Source: Roseofilum casamattae BLCC-M143 (GTDB lineage: Bacteria > Cyanobacteriota > Cyanobacteriia > Cyanobacteriales > Desertifilaceae). Taken from it: 64,000 nucleotides of DNA. The notes beneath the pieces were generated by a model, which was not told the DNA's origin, made no database searches, and was given only the letters and a program-made list of their open reading frames with translations. The stretch covers positions 186,001 to 250,000 of the forward strand of contig NZ_JAQOSQ010000002.1 of NCBI RefSeq assembly GCF_030068455.1, read 5' to 3'. The position numbers and the translations under genes were made by a program. Of this stretch, positions 27,139 through 36,652 are shown piece by piece (the first letter of the stretch is position 1; every line of letters starts with the position of its first letter).

Positions 27139-27891
27139 ATGGTAGAAATCCTCCAAGTCGGCAACCGAGTCATCCAAACCGATGAAATGTTAACCTTGCT
27201 TACGCGGTATCAGCTCATACCCCATCTCGTGCGAGGATTAATTATCGATGACGCGATCGCCGAATTCTCTTGCACCCCGGAAGAAATCGCGGGCGCTCTC
27301 AAATCCGTAGAAGCGCAACTGCAATTAACCACTCCCGAAGCAAAAGAAACTTGGTTGAATAACCAAGGGATGACCGGCACCCAGTTTGAAGAAATCACCA
27401 TCCGTCCGATCCTCATCGAAAAATTCAAACAGAAAACCTGGTCCAACAAAGTCGAGTCTTACTTTCTCAGCCGTAAAACCCATCTGGATCAAGTGGTTTA
27501 CTCTCTCATCCGAACCAAAGACCTCGGATTAGCACAAGAAATTTATTTCCGCATTCAAGAAGAAGAAGAAAGTTTTGCCGACCTCGCTCGCGAATATTCT
27601 CAGGGAGCTGAAGCCCATACCGGAGGAGTCCTCGGCCCGGTTTCCGTGGCCACTCCTCACCCCGTGCTTGCCAAACTTCTCTCCATTTCTCAACCCGGTC
27701 AACTCTGGCCGCCCCGTAACCTAGGCGAATGGTATGTTATTGTCCGGCTGGAAAAATTCATTCCCGCCAAATTCGATGATGCCATGCGGCGACACCTAAT
27801 TGATGAATTATTTGAACGCTGGATGCGCGAAGAAGCCCAAAAACTCGGTGCCATTCGCGCTCTCTGGTCCTCCGAAAGCCAAAGCTCCTAG
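27139..27891 (+). CDS. Parvulin-type peptidylprolyl isomerase of a secretion cassette
   Basis: The 250-residue protein has an N-terminal SurA-like helical part (about 1-110) and a rotamase domain (about 115-215) with AREYSQGAEAHTGGVLGPVS, the usual parvulin core. Parvulins speed the cis/trans isomerisation of prolyl bonds. No signal peptide is seen, so it probably acts in the cytoplasm on the secreted substrate before export. It is followed at 48 bases by the ABC exporter and then HlyD, all on the same strand, a gene order known for cyanobacterial type I secretion. The start is the ATG at 27139. Confidence 0.88.
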   Translation: MVEILQVGNRVIQTDEMLTLLTRYQLIPHLVRGLIIDDAIAEFSCTPEEIAGALKSVEAQLQLTTPEAKETWLNNQGMTGTQFEEITIRPILIEKFKQKTWSNKVESYFLSRKTHLDQVVYSLIRTKDLGLAQEIYFRIQEEEESFADLAREYSQGAEAHTGGVLGPVSVATPHPVLAKLLSISQPGQLWPPRNLGEWYVIVRLEKFIPAKFDDAMRRHLIDELFERWMREEAQKLGAIRALWSSESQSS

Positions 27892-27939
27892 AACTTTACG
27901 ATCGCATTTTCTAATTCTAATTTTTAATTTTTAATTGAC

Positions 27940-30900
27940 ATGACTCAAGCTGTTTCCCCCTTGCAAATCGAAGAGTTTCTCGCCCAGTATGCCCCCTTCG
28001 ATTGCCTTAATAGCAGCGCCAGAGAACAACTCACCTCTCGATGCAAGCTGCTGCGCTATACCATCGGACAGCCTATCCTGATCCGAGAAAAGCTCCCCGC
28101 CCAAATTTCTATACTCTATCAAGGACAAGTGCGCGTCCTCGGATACGACCAGCGACGACAGACCACCGTCAGTCTGAAGCGGGCAGAACCCGGAGAAATC
28201 ATGGGATGGGCTAGTTTGCTCCGCCAGAGCGGCTGCGAAACCGCTTTAGCGTCCACGGAAGTGATTTGTATTACTATCCCAGCCGAAGATTTTCTCGGAC
28301 TCATGGAGCGCAATGCTCAATTTGCCGAAGCCGTCAGCCAGCAAATTTCTATTAGCGAAGTCTTCGAGTTGCTCAGTGCCGAACTCGGCCGGCGCGCCGA
28401 TGGTACGGCGGATTTGAAAGAGCTGACTTTCAAGGCGATCGCCGACGCCACCGCCGTCAATTTGCCTGCCGGTAGCTTGCAAGGGCGCGACCTGATGAAC
28501 ACTCTCAATCCGTCCCGATTGTGGCTCGTGAGTGGCGGATCGGTAGGTGACTTTACGGCAGGAAGCGCGATCGCCCTGGACTCCCTCGCCGACCATCCCA
28601 ACCGCAAACTGCCGATCAAAGGCAAATGGGGCGCTAGGTTGCTCGGACTCTCGGCCTTCAACGAAACCGCAGAGCGCAATGGCGCGAATGCGATCGCCCA
28701 ACAGGGCCAACCCTTCCCCATCGAAAAAACACCCGCCGACACCCCACCACCGCCACCACAACGCAAAATTGCTCCCCTACCCGCCTCAGTCCGGGAAACC
28801 CTAACCAACAACGGCAGCACCGTCGAGATCGGTCAGGCTCCGCAACAAGTTCCCGAACTCGAAGATACCAGCAGCGATCGCGTCAGCTATCCCTTTGTCC
28901 GAGGCAAAGGCGAAATCGACGCTCCCATGGCCTGCTTCAAAATGTTAAGTCAGTTCATGCGCGTTCCCTTCCGGCGCGACGTGATTCGCAAAGTCTTGGA
29001 AAACCAACTGCGGAGCATGGGACAAATCACCCTTACCGCTTGCGGGGCGATCGCCGAAATGATGGGATTGCAAGCCCAACTCGTACAACTGCCTGCCGCC
29101 TCCATCAACCGGATTAAAGGGCCCGCCATAGTGACTTGGGGTGATAATAGTTTCGCCGTGCTCTACCGCGTCAGCGAACGAGACATCGTCATGGCCGTAC
29201 CCGAAAAAGGCATTACTCGCCGGCGCGTCGCCGACTTTGCCGAAGAATGGGGCGTCGCGCAAGGGCAAGTCCTCCTCTTGCAAGCTCCTCCCCCCAGGGA
29301 ACGAGAACGCTTCGGTCTGAGCTGGTTCGTTCCCGCTCTGATTAAATATCGCGGCATCTTACTCCAAGTCTTCATCGCCTCCTTTTTCGTCCAGCTCTTC
29401 GGACTGGCCAATCCCCTGATCACCCAGGTGATTATCGATAAAGTCCTCGTCCAGCGCAGTATCGAAACCCTGGATATCCTAGGACTTTTCCTCCTGGGGG
29501 TTGCCATTTTTGAAGCCCTGCTCACCCTGCTGCGGACTTATCTCTTTGTCGATACCACCAACCGCATCGACCTCGGACTCGGTTCCGAAGTTATCTCCCA
29601 CCTATTGCGCCTCCCCCTAGAATACTTCGATCGCCGACGCGTCGGAGAACTGGCCGGACGGATTAACGAGCTGGAAAACATTCGCCAGTTTCTCACCGGA
29701 ACCGCCCTCACCGTCGTTCTCGATGCCGTCTTCTCCGTGGTCTACATCGCGGTGATGTTTTTCTACAGTTGGCAGTTATCTCTGGTTGCCCTGGCCACCG
29801 TTCCCCTCTTCGCCTTAGTAACCATCGTCGCCTCCCCCATCGTCCGCCGCCAACTGCGCCACAAAGCCGAACGCTACGCCGACGTGCAATCCTATCTGGT
29901 GGAAGTACTCTCCGGGATTCAAACCGTAAAAGCGCAAAACATCGAACTCAAATCGCGCTGGCAGTGGCAAGAACGTTATGCCAAATATATTAAATCTGGC
30001 TTCCGTTCCGTACTCACCTTCAGTACCGCCGGTTCCATTAGTGGCTTTCTAAACAAACTCTCGGGACTCTTAATCTTGTGGTTCGGCGCGCAAATGGTTC
30101 TCACCACCGCCGCCAGCGATAACCCGTTCACCCTAGGACAACTGATCGCCTTCCGGATTATTGCCGGATATACCACCTCGCCGCTGTTGCGCTTAATCCA
30201 ACTCTGGCAAAGTTTCCAAGAAACCGGACTCTCCATCGAACGGCTCTCCGATGTTTTAGACGCAACTCCAGAAGTTACGGCGGACAACCAGTCCAATATC
30301 TCCATGCCTCCCATTGACGGTCACGTGAAATTTGAGGATGTGTCCTTCCGCTTTGCCACTGCGAATACGTGGCAGTTGCTCAATATCAATCTCGACTTCC
30401 CCACGGGCATGTTTGTCGGCATTGTCGGGCAAAGTGGTTCCGGTAAATCGACCTTGATGAAACTGTTGCAGCGGTTGTATGACGCTGGTTCCGGTCGCAT
30501 CTTGGTAGACCAGTTGGATATTAATAAAGTCGAGTTATATTCTCTGCGGCGACAAATCGGGGTGGTTCTGCAAGATACCCTGTTATTTAATGGCTCGGTG
30601 CAAGAGAATATAGCTTTAGCCAATCCCGACGCGACGGAACAAGAGATTATTGCCGCCGCAAAAGTGGCAGTAGCCCATAACTTTATTATGGATCTGCCCC
30701 AAGGCTATAACACGGTTGTGGGAGAGCGGGGTGCGAGTTTATCGGGGGGACAGCGCCAGCGGATCGCGATCGCCCGCACGGTGCTGCAACGCCCGCGCTT
30801 ACTGATTCTGGACGAAGCCACCTCTGCTCTAGACTACGATAGCGAACGGCAAGTGTGCCAAAATTTGGCGGAAACCTTCCGAGGCGAAACCGTATTTTTC

Positions 30901-31050
30901 ATTACTCACCGTCTGACAACAGTGCGGAATGCGGACACGATTATTATGATGGATCAAGGGTCGGTGGTCGAGCAGGGAACTCACGACGAACTGATGGCGC
31001 TGCAAGGACGGTATTACTGTCTCTTCGAGCAGCAAGATTCCCAACTGTAG
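27940..31050 (+). CDS. ABC exporter with cNMP-binding and peptidase-like domains (HlyB type)
   Basis: The 1036-residue protein has four parts. A cyclic-nucleotide-binding-like domain (about 20-150) comes first. Then comes a C39-like domain (about 325-450), in which APMACFKML stands where active peptidases have DCGAACLAM, and NSFAVL where the catalytic histidine should be. A six-helix membrane domain follows (about 470-750), then an ATPase (about 790-1030) with GQSGSGKST near 829, LSGGQRQR and LILDEATSALD. The lost Cys and His make the second part a non-cleaving docking domain, as in HlyB, so the substrate is more likely an RTX-type protein than a double-glycine peptide. The start is the ATG at 27940, and HlyD follows. 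Confidence 0.93.
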   Translation: MTQAVSPLQIEEFLAQYAPFDCLNSSAREQLTSRCKLLRYTIGQPILIREKLPAQISILYQGQVRVLGYDQRRQTTVSLKRAEPGEIMGWASLLRQSGCETALASTEVICITIPAEDFLGLMERNAQFAEAVSQQISISEVFELLSAELGRRADGTADLKELTFKAIADATAVNLPAGSLQGRDLMNTLNPSRLWLVSGGSVGDFTAGSAIALDSLADHPNRKLPIKGKWGARLLGLSAFNETAERNGANAIAQQGQPFPIEKTPADTPPPPPQRKIAPLPASVRETLTNNGSTVEIGQAPQQVPELEDTSSDRVSYPFVRGKGEIDAPMACFKMLSQFMRVPFRRDVIRKVLENQLRSMGQITLTACGAIAEMMGLQAQLVQLPAASINRIKGPAIVTWGDNSFAVLYRVSERDIVMAVPEKGITRRRVADFAEEWGVAQGQVLLLQAPPPRERERFGLSWFVPALIKYRGILLQVFIASFFVQLFGLANPLITQVIIDKVLVQRSIETLDILGLFLLGVAIFEALLTLLRTYLFVDTTNRIDLGLGSEVISHLLRLPLEYFDRRRVGELAGRINELENIRQFLTGTALTVVLDAVFSVVYIAVMFFYSWQLSLVALATVPLFALVTIVASPIVRRQLRHKAERYADVQSYLVEVLSGIQTVKAQNIELKSRWQWQERYAKYIKSGFRSVLTFSTAGSISGFLNKLSGLLILWFGAQMVLTTAASDNPFTLGQLIAFRIIAGYTTSPLLRLIQLWQSFQETGLSIERLSDVLDATPEVTADNQSNISMPPIDGHVKFEDVSFRFATANTWQLLNINLDFPTGMFVGIVGQSGSGKSTLMKLLQRLYDAGSGRILVDQLDINKVELYSLRRQIGVVLQDTLLFNGSVQENIALANPDATEQEIIAAAKVAVAHNFIMDLPQGYNTVVGERGASLSGGQRQRIAIARTVLQRPRLLILDEATSALDYDSERQVCQNLAETFRGETVFFITHRLTTVRNADTIIMMDQGSVVEQGTHDELMALQGRYYCLFEQQDSQL

Positions 31051-31147
31051 GTGCAGGGTTGAGTCGGGGTCAGCGGCTAGTTCTCCATGCCAGATTAAAG
31101 CGCTCCGACTGCGGTTTCGTAATTAAACAAATGGCAAGTAAATTCCT

Positions 31148-32644
31148 ATGAGAACGAAAGAGAAATACACGGAAACTTATGTCGAACAGCCCATTCTGCT
31201 GGAGCGGCCGGTAGTTTGGTCGCAAGTTCTGGTTTGGCTTTTGTTATTAATTACCTCTTCGGGCATTGCCTGGGCGGCGATCGCAAAAATCGAGCATACC
31301 GTGCCCACCAGCGGCCAGTTGAAGCCCCAAGGTTCGACCAATGAAGTGAAATCGCCGACAAGCGGTTTGGTGCGGGAAATTTTGGTTAAAGATGGAGATG
31401 TGGTGCAAGAAGGGGAACTACTGATTACCTTTGACCCCACAACACCGCAGGCGGATATTGAAGCCCTGACCAAGCAACAGGTGACCTTGCGCGAAGAAAG
31501 CTTGATGTACGATCGCATTCTCAGCGGTGGCAGTTTGCAAGGCGGCCCCGCAGAGCTGGAGTCCCTGGCTCGGTTGCGGCAAACTTTGTTGGCAGAAAAT
31601 GACTATTTCAACGCCCAACTCGATGGCAACAGTCCCACAGCAGTAGCCAGCGGTGCGGTTAATTTCAACCAAGACCGGTTGCTCAGTGCCTCTCGCGCGG
31701 AATATCGCTCCCGCGTTGAAGCGGCGAAACTCACAATTGCGGAACTCGATAAGCAAATCGGGCGCACGCAACGGCAAGCTTCGGCGATCGCCAAACGGGT
31801 AGAAAAAACTAAAGATACTTTACAGCTAAACGAACGGACTTTGGAGCGCATCCGCCCCCTAGTCGAAGAAGGCGCCCTCTCCCAGCTACAATTCGATCGC
31901 CAAGAACAAGAGGTATTGCGCTACCAAGACGAACTGTTAGCTAGAGAAGGGGAAATCGAACAGTTGCAACTGGAAGAACAGCGGTTGCGCGTCGAACAAG
32001 CTCAGTCGGAAGAGACCCTGGCGAATGCGATCGCGATTTCTGCCAAGGATATCTTAACTCGCATTGCCGATAACCAACGGCGCATTGCCGAAATTGACTC
32101 GCAGTTGGCGCGCGCGCAAATTGAGGTTAAAAAACGGTTGGCGGAAGTGGAAGGAGGATTGACCAAAGCTCAACAAGCTCTCACCTATCAGGAGCTGCGA
32201 GCGCCCGTTAGCGGTACGATCTTTGACTTACAAGCAGATACCGGATACGTGGCCCAAGCAACGGAGCGCTTATTGTCTATCGTCCCCAACGATACTCTGG
32301 TGGCTGAGGTTTATATTCCCAACAAAGATATCGGGTTTGTTGAAGAAGGTATGGAAGTCGAGCTAGATGTGTCTTCCTTCCCTTCCTCCGAGTTTGGTAC
32401 GATTCAAGGAACCTTAACTTGGATTGGCTCGGATGTCCTCGAACCGGAACAGATTCGTCCGTACTATGCCTATCCCGCTAGAATTGAGCTGGCCAAACAG
32501 TATTTCACCATCAATGATAAGCAGTTGGGGCTGCAAAGCGGGATGGATATTAGTGCCAACGTTAAAGTCCGCAAGCGCACGGTGCTCAGTCTGTTGACAG
32601 AGAAATTTGACACCAAAGTCCGTAGTTTAGAACAAGTCCGCTAG
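31148..32644 (+). CDS. HlyD family membrane fusion protein
   Basis: The 498-residue protein has one N-terminal membrane span (about 25-46, VLVWLLLLITSSGIAWAAI), a lipoyl/barrel start (GQLKPQGSTNEVKSPTSGLV) and a long alpha-helical hairpin (about 110-345, rich in E, Q, L and R). The barrel is then completed with LRAPVSGTIFDLQ and PSSEFGTIQGTLTWIG. It links the inner-membrane exporter to an outer-membrane TolC-type channel, which is not in the window. The ATG is at 31148, 97 bases after the ABC gene. Together with the parvulin and ABC genes it makes a type I secretion cassette. Confidence 0.93.
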   Translation: MRTKEKYTETYVEQPILLERPVVWSQVLVWLLLLITSSGIAWAAIAKIEHTVPTSGQLKPQGSTNEVKSPTSGLVREILVKDGDVVQEGELLITFDPTTPQADIEALTKQQVTLREESLMYDRILSGGSLQGGPAELESLARLRQTLLAENDYFNAQLDGNSPTAVASGAVNFNQDRLLSASRAEYRSRVEAAKLTIAELDKQIGRTQRQASAIAKRVEKTKDTLQLNERTLERIRPLVEEGALSQLQFDRQEQEVLRYQDELLAREGEIEQLQLEEQRLRVEQAQSEETLANAIAISAKDILTRIADNQRRIAEIDSQLARAQIEVKKRLAEVEGGLTKAQQALTYQELRAPVSGTIFDLQADTGYVAQATERLLSIVPNDTLVAEVYIPNKDIGFVEEGMEVELDVSSFPSSEFGTIQGTLTWIGSDVLEPEQIRPYYAYPARIELAKQYFTINDKQLGLQSGMDISANVKVRKRTVLSLLTEKFDTKVRSLEQVR

Positions 32645-32731
32645 TTCGCGGTCACCGGGCAATTTGCTCTAGAATTGCCCATTTTTAGCGATCGCAAAGC
32701 AAAGCTAATACAAATATAGAGTCAAAGATCG

Positions 32732-35062
32732 TTACTTTGGTTCTAACCGAATTACGACCGTACGCCGCTCCTCTTGAGTGCTGCTCACTTGAATCACAAT
32801 ACGATGGGGTTGCGATCGCCCTTCAAATACGGCTTGCTCTGCTCCTTTCAGGGTCAAGTTTTCCTGCCATCCTTCCCGAGTAAAGGTATTGCGATAAAAC
32901 TCGAGAATTTCGGCAGCGGTCAAAGATGTGGAAAAAAACGCATCTTTTTCTCCAGGAATTCGAGCAGAAGGAAATTCTCGATACAGCTCAATCGGTTCCG
33001 GCAGGGGAAATACCTGATAGCGGGAAGGTTGCTCGGCAGAGTTCTCTGAGGGTGGGGTAATCATTGCGACTTCTCCCTCTCCAGCAACCATCGCTTGTAG
33101 AGTTGGAGATACCATCGTCTCTCCCATGAAAATAAAGGCTCCCCAGTTGACGAGATTGGGAAATTCTTGGCGAGTCTGGAGCATGGCTTGGCGGAGCGCC
33201 TGGGCTTTGTCGAGTCCATTGTGCAGATTTTGATAAAATTTCTGCATTAGCAGCCCTGTAGGGGCATCGGGAACCTGCCAGAGGGATACAATGATGCTGG
33301 ATGCACCGGCAGCGATAAAGGAGCGGGAGAGTCCGACTACTCCGTCTCCGGTAATCTCTCCTCGTCCGGTATCGCAAGCACTGAGAATCACGAGTTCCGC
33401 ATTCAGTTTCAGGCTGATGATTTCTCGAGACTCCAGATAGCCGTTGCTCGTGTTGCTAGGCGTGAAGGCGAGAGACCCCAAGAAACCTTCTCCTCGAGCA
33501 TCGAGCAGTCCATGAGTCGCCAGATGGATTAAGCGAGATTGTCCCATGCGCCCGGTGACAGCCGGTTCTGTGGCTTGCGCGCCAATTAGAGGAGGCACGT
33601 TGAGGAGCTTGCCGATCGCTTTCGCTTCGGTTTCTGCAGCTGGTAAACTTTCGAGAGAACCTGGCATTTTCGGGTTGCCGACGACTAAGGCCGCGCGAAT
33701 GGATCGATCGAGGCTGGCTTGTTGCGATCGCGCAAACGGCAAAACTTGAATGGCAGGCGCGATCGCAATTGTATGGCGATCGATAAGATACTGACCTCGA
33801 TCGTCGGGAATAGCGGCGAATGGCACGAGAAATAATGCATCTTGCGGCAGCAAGGTCACGAGAGCATTGGGATCGCTGGGGAGAGCGCTGCGGATAGGTG
33901 CAATCAGAGATTGATAGAGATTTTTGAATTGCCGAGGTTTCGTTGCGGTTACTCGTCCTCGAACTAAGTTACCGCGCACGCCTTGCACCAAATCTTCTAA
34001 GTCTCCATTTTCGTTCTCCGTCACGACTTGCTCAAAGACAATCTCTCCGGTTGGTTTGATTGCCCAGATGAGAACTCCAGTCCCGGTTGGGTGGAATTGC
34101 TCTTGGATCGCCACTTGAGGGTTAAATCGCAAGAGGACTTCCGGCCGAAACTCATAGGTCATGGTATAGCTAACCAGAGTCGTATTTTGCGATCGAGCAA
34201 TTTGGCGAATTTCTTGGATACTGAGGGAGTTGCCTTCTAGGGAAATCCCGCGCTCTGCGGCTAATCGTTCTCCCAGTAAGGCAATGAGCGATCGCGATCG
34301 GGCTTCTTCCGACCATTCGAGCGCTTCTTCAATTTTATTTTGCGCGACTAAAACCTGCTGCAACCAGCGCAAGGCTTCTACTTGAAATTCGTATTCGGTA
34401 ATACTCGGAGAGCCAAACTTAATCCGAGCTTCTCTGGCTTTGCTGTAGAGATCGAAGGCAGTTTTTAGGGCCTGTTCGGCAGCACTGAGTTCTCCGGCTA
34501 AAAAGAGATTAATCCCCAGTTTCATCTGCACTTTGGGATAAGATAGATCGACGAGATTAATTTCGTTTTGCTCGACGATAGCTAAATTCTCGCGCAGGAG
34601 TTCGATGGCTTTGGGATAATTTTCTAAGCTGGAGTAAACGCCGCTTAAATCTTCTAGGCTTTGTTTTTCAGTTTGGCGAGTCTCGGGGTTCCATTCGGCT
34701 GCTGGGTTTTCCCGCACAAAGGCTAAGTTTTCTTGCAACAGTTTCAAGGTTGTGGGGAGTTCGTCGATCGCTCGATAGGTGAGAGCTAAAAAGGTTCGTG
34801 CTTTATGTTCGCTGCGAGCTGCGCCTGCTTGTTTGGCTAATTCAATGGCTTGTTCTAATTGGGCAATAGATTGTTCGTAATTCGTCTCTTTTCGCGATTC
34901 AATCCCTTGTAGAATGAGGGTTTCAATGGCTTCTTCTCGGATAGATGTGTTTTGAGTCATTGGTATCGGCGAGCTGCGATCGCGAGCTGGCGCAGGGAAA
35001 GGCAGCAACTGAGCGATCGCCAAGGCTAGTAATGCGGGAATAACTGGGGAATTCAATTTCAT
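32732..35062 (-). CDS. Exported TPR-CHAT caspase-like protease with C-terminal extra domain
   Basis: The 776-residue protein starts with a signal peptide (ending near AP-ARDR at residue 27). TPR repeats follow (about 45-270), then a CHAT domain (about 340-655) whose caspase-like dyad is visible as His in LIHLATHGL (near 516) and Cys in VILSACDTGRGE (near 562). CHAT proteases are cousins of caspase and separase; the substrate is unknown. About 115 further residues after the CHAT domain (AAEILEFYRNTFTREGW, RIVIQVSSTQEERRTVVIR) form an extra alpha/beta domain that I do not recognise. The gene is convergent with the secretion cassette, 88 bases away. The start is the ATG at 35060-35062. Confidence 0.9.
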   Translation of the reverse strand: MKLNSPVIPALLALAIAQLLPFPAPARDRSSPIPMTQNTSIREEAIETLILQGIESRKETNYEQSIAQLEQAIELAKQAGAARSEHKARTFLALTYRAIDELPTTLKLLQENLAFVRENPAAEWNPETRQTEKQSLEDLSGVYSSLENYPKAIELLRENLAIVEQNEINLVDLSYPKVQMKLGINLFLAGELSAAEQALKTAFDLYSKAREARIKFGSPSITEYEFQVEALRWLQQVLVAQNKIEEALEWSEEARSRSLIALLGERLAAERGISLEGNSLSIQEIRQIARSQNTTLVSYTMTYEFRPEVLLRFNPQVAIQEQFHPTGTGVLIWAIKPTGEIVFEQVVTENENGDLEDLVQGVRGNLVRGRVTATKPRQFKNLYQSLIAPIRSALPSDPNALVTLLPQDALFLVPFAAIPDDRGQYLIDRHTIAIAPAIQVLPFARSQQASLDRSIRAALVVGNPKMPGSLESLPAAETEAKAIGKLLNVPPLIGAQATEPAVTGRMGQSRLIHLATHGLLDARGEGFLGSLAFTPSNTSNGYLESREIISLKLNAELVILSACDTGRGEITGDGVVGLSRSFIAAGASSIIVSLWQVPDAPTGLLMQKFYQNLHNGLDKAQALRQAMLQTRQEFPNLVNWGAFIFMGETMVSPTLQAMVAGEGEVAMITPPSENSAEQPSRYQVFPLPEPIELYREFPSARIPGEKDAFFSTSLTAAEILEFYRNTFTREGWQENLTLKGAEQAVFEGRSQPHRIVIQVSSTQEERRTVVIRLEPK

Positions 35063-35420
35063 CGCGACTATCCTGAGTTTGCCAAAGGGAGAGAGACTTA
35101 CAATGAATATATTTCCTTCTGAATACTTTGATAATTTATAAGAAAATTTAATTTATCCCGAAATTGTAGCTTCTGTTTATTCTACCTCGGTCATTTGGTA
35201 TCGAGAAGCTGGGTTGGTTGAAGAAAATCGGCTGTTAGCTCCTTTATCTATATTACACCGCAAATATCTGCGCCGTTATCTCTTCGAGGTCGCTATATTT
35301 TGAGCGATCGCCCCGAACGTGACAATGGTCTGCTAAAATCAATTCGAGCTATCAATACCGAGTGTTGTTTAAGTACGCTCGCATATTAATTATCGCGTCT
35401 TTTCTGGTTTAATTTTTCCC
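35063..35420. other. Gap of about 360 bases between divergent genes
   Basis: This is the shared upstream region of the CHAT gene (minus) and rfbC (plus). An ATG at 35103 opens a frame of only 12 codons, and a stop-free stretch of about 50 codons (to 35301) has no start. Nothing here can be called a gene. The part just before rfbC is AT-rich and suits a promoter. Confidence 0.4.
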
Positions 35421-35969
35421 ATGAAGTGTATTGCTACCGAGATTCCCGATGTCTTAATCCTAGAACCGAAAGTGTTTGGTGACGATCGCGGATTTTTTCT
35501 CGAAAGTTACAATCACGCTCGGTTTGCCGAAGTCACTGGAATATCGCCGGAGTTCGTGCAAGATAACCATTCGCGTTCTGGAAAAGGAGTGCTGCGCGGA
35601 TTGCATTACCAAATCCAACAAGCGCAAGGAAAGCTGGTGCGCGCGGCGGTTGGCGAAATTTTTGATGTGGCAGTCGATATGCGCAAAAGTAGCCCCCATT
35701 TCGGTCAGTGGGTGGGCTGCATTTTAAGCGCGCAGAATTACCGCCAGCTCTGGATTCCGCCGGGATTTGCTCATGGATTTGTGGTGCTTTCGGATGTGGC
35801 GGAGGTGTTGTACAAAGCCAGCGCTTATTATGCTCCCGAGCACGAGCGATCGCTATTATGGAATGATGAAACAATAGGGATAGATTGGCCGATTGACGGA
35901 CTGGAAATTATCTTATCCAAGAAAGATGCAGCCGGGAAACTGTTTACAGAAGCGGAAGTCTATTCTTAA
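35421..35969 (+). CDS. rfbC: dTDP-4-dehydrorhamnose 3,5-epimerase
   Basis: The 182-residue cupin enzyme makes dTDP-4-keto-L-rhamnose, an intermediate of dTDP-L-rhamnose used in surface polysaccharides. The catalytic histidine is in VLRGLHYQI, and the conserved IPPGFAHGFVVLSD and YYAPEHERSLLWND are present; the length is that of the family. The start is the ATG at 35421. The other rml genes (rfbA, B, D) are not in the window, so the pathway genes are dispersed. Confidence 0.95.
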   Translation: MKCIATEIPDVLILEPKVFGDDRGFFLESYNHARFAEVTGISPEFVQDNHSRSGKGVLRGLHYQIQQAQGKLVRAAVGEIFDVAVDMRKSSPHFGQWVGCILSAQNYRQLWIPPGFAHGFVVLSDVAEVLYKASAYYAPEHERSLLWNDETIGIDWPIDGLEIILSKKDAAGKLFTEAEVYS

Positions 35970-36062
35970 TTGCATTTCCATCATACCGAACGCGAACCAC
36001 GCCATGCTTTAAAGCCTACTAATTCGATGCTCCTTCGGTCAAGCAACGTTCTTTTAGCTTAG

Positions 36063-36196
36063 ATGGCGTTTTTTCCACGGTTGCTAACTTTGACGACGAA
36101 CCGCCAAGAAGGTATTGAGGAGGGTATGGAGCGAGGATCGAACGAGGCATCGAGGAAGGCATTGAGCAAGGTATGGCACGAGGTAAGCTATCGGAT
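36063..36196 (+). pseudogene. Frameshifted remnant with (I/M)EEG repeats
   Basis: From ATG at 36063 the frame reads into EGIEEGMERG, then shifts. In the next frame it continues as IERGIEEGIEQGMARGKLSD and stops. One missing base near 36137-36139 would join them. Such E-G repeats end many Rpn/DUF4351-type putative transposase-nuclease proteins of cyanobacteria. The core domain is absent, so this is a decayed gene end. Confidence 0.45.
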
Positions 36197-36283
36197 TGAT
36201 CGCCCATCGGAGTAACTCTCAACTGTGGTGCCATCGCATTTTTCATGTTTGGTGAAATTTGCGATCGCCCAAACTCCTTCATG

Positions 36284-36640
36284 CTATTTTGTTGGAACAA
36301 TCTGATCGCCATCACTCCCATTACGTTTAGAGTTGGTTTCTTCTACATAGGATATTTCCAAAGCTTTAATAAATGTATTGCGTATGGGGGCACTTTCTCC
36401 ACCTCCTTTCGGAGCACTAGGATCATCCTCCTCGCTTCTAGCAGAGGTTCTTGTTAAAGGAGGCTCAATACACGAGTCATATATGCCAAGATATGACACT
36501 TGCAATGCCTGTCTGATAGGAAGATCGGTAGTTCCACTATTATACTTTTCTGAAGCTTTTACCGCGCCAGACACCATCATAGTAATTGCAACGGTGCCCA
36601 GAATACTAACTAAATTTAAGATTAATCGATTTTTCAACAT
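36284..36640 (-). CDS. Small exported protein, third gene of the ATPase-TPR operon
   Basis: This 118-residue protein opens with a good signal peptide (LKNR, then a hydrophobic LILNLVSILGTVAITMMVSG, cleavage likely after AVKA near residue 29). The mature part is charged and of low complexity (RSEEDDPSAPKGGGESAP). It starts at the ATG at 36638-36640, 12 bases after the stop of the TPR gene, so it may be the end of that operon. The ribosome site is weak. No family is recognised, and it may be a truncated product. Confidence 0.5.
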   Translation of the reverse strand: MLKNRLILNLVSILGTVAITMMVSGAVKASEKYNSGTTDLPIRQALQVSYLGIYDSCIEPPLTRTSARSEEDDPSAPKGGGESAPIRNTFIKALEISYVEETNSKRNGSDGDQIVPTK

Positions 36641-36652
36641 AACAAGCTTACT

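Noticed and set aside
27940-31050. Bacteriocin exporter that cleaves double-glycine leaders
   Set aside because: The peptidase-like domain lacks the catalytic Cys and His, and no precursor peptide is near.
35103-35301. Short ATG frame and a 50-codon open stretch before rfbC
   Set aside because: The ATG frame ends after 12 codons, and the longer stretch has no start. There is no family match that I know.
36019-36321. Minus-strand ORF of 100 codons overlapping the exported-protein gene
   Set aside because: It lies opposite the EEG-repeat remnant and has a low-complexity methionine- and proline-rich product caused by that repeat read backwards.
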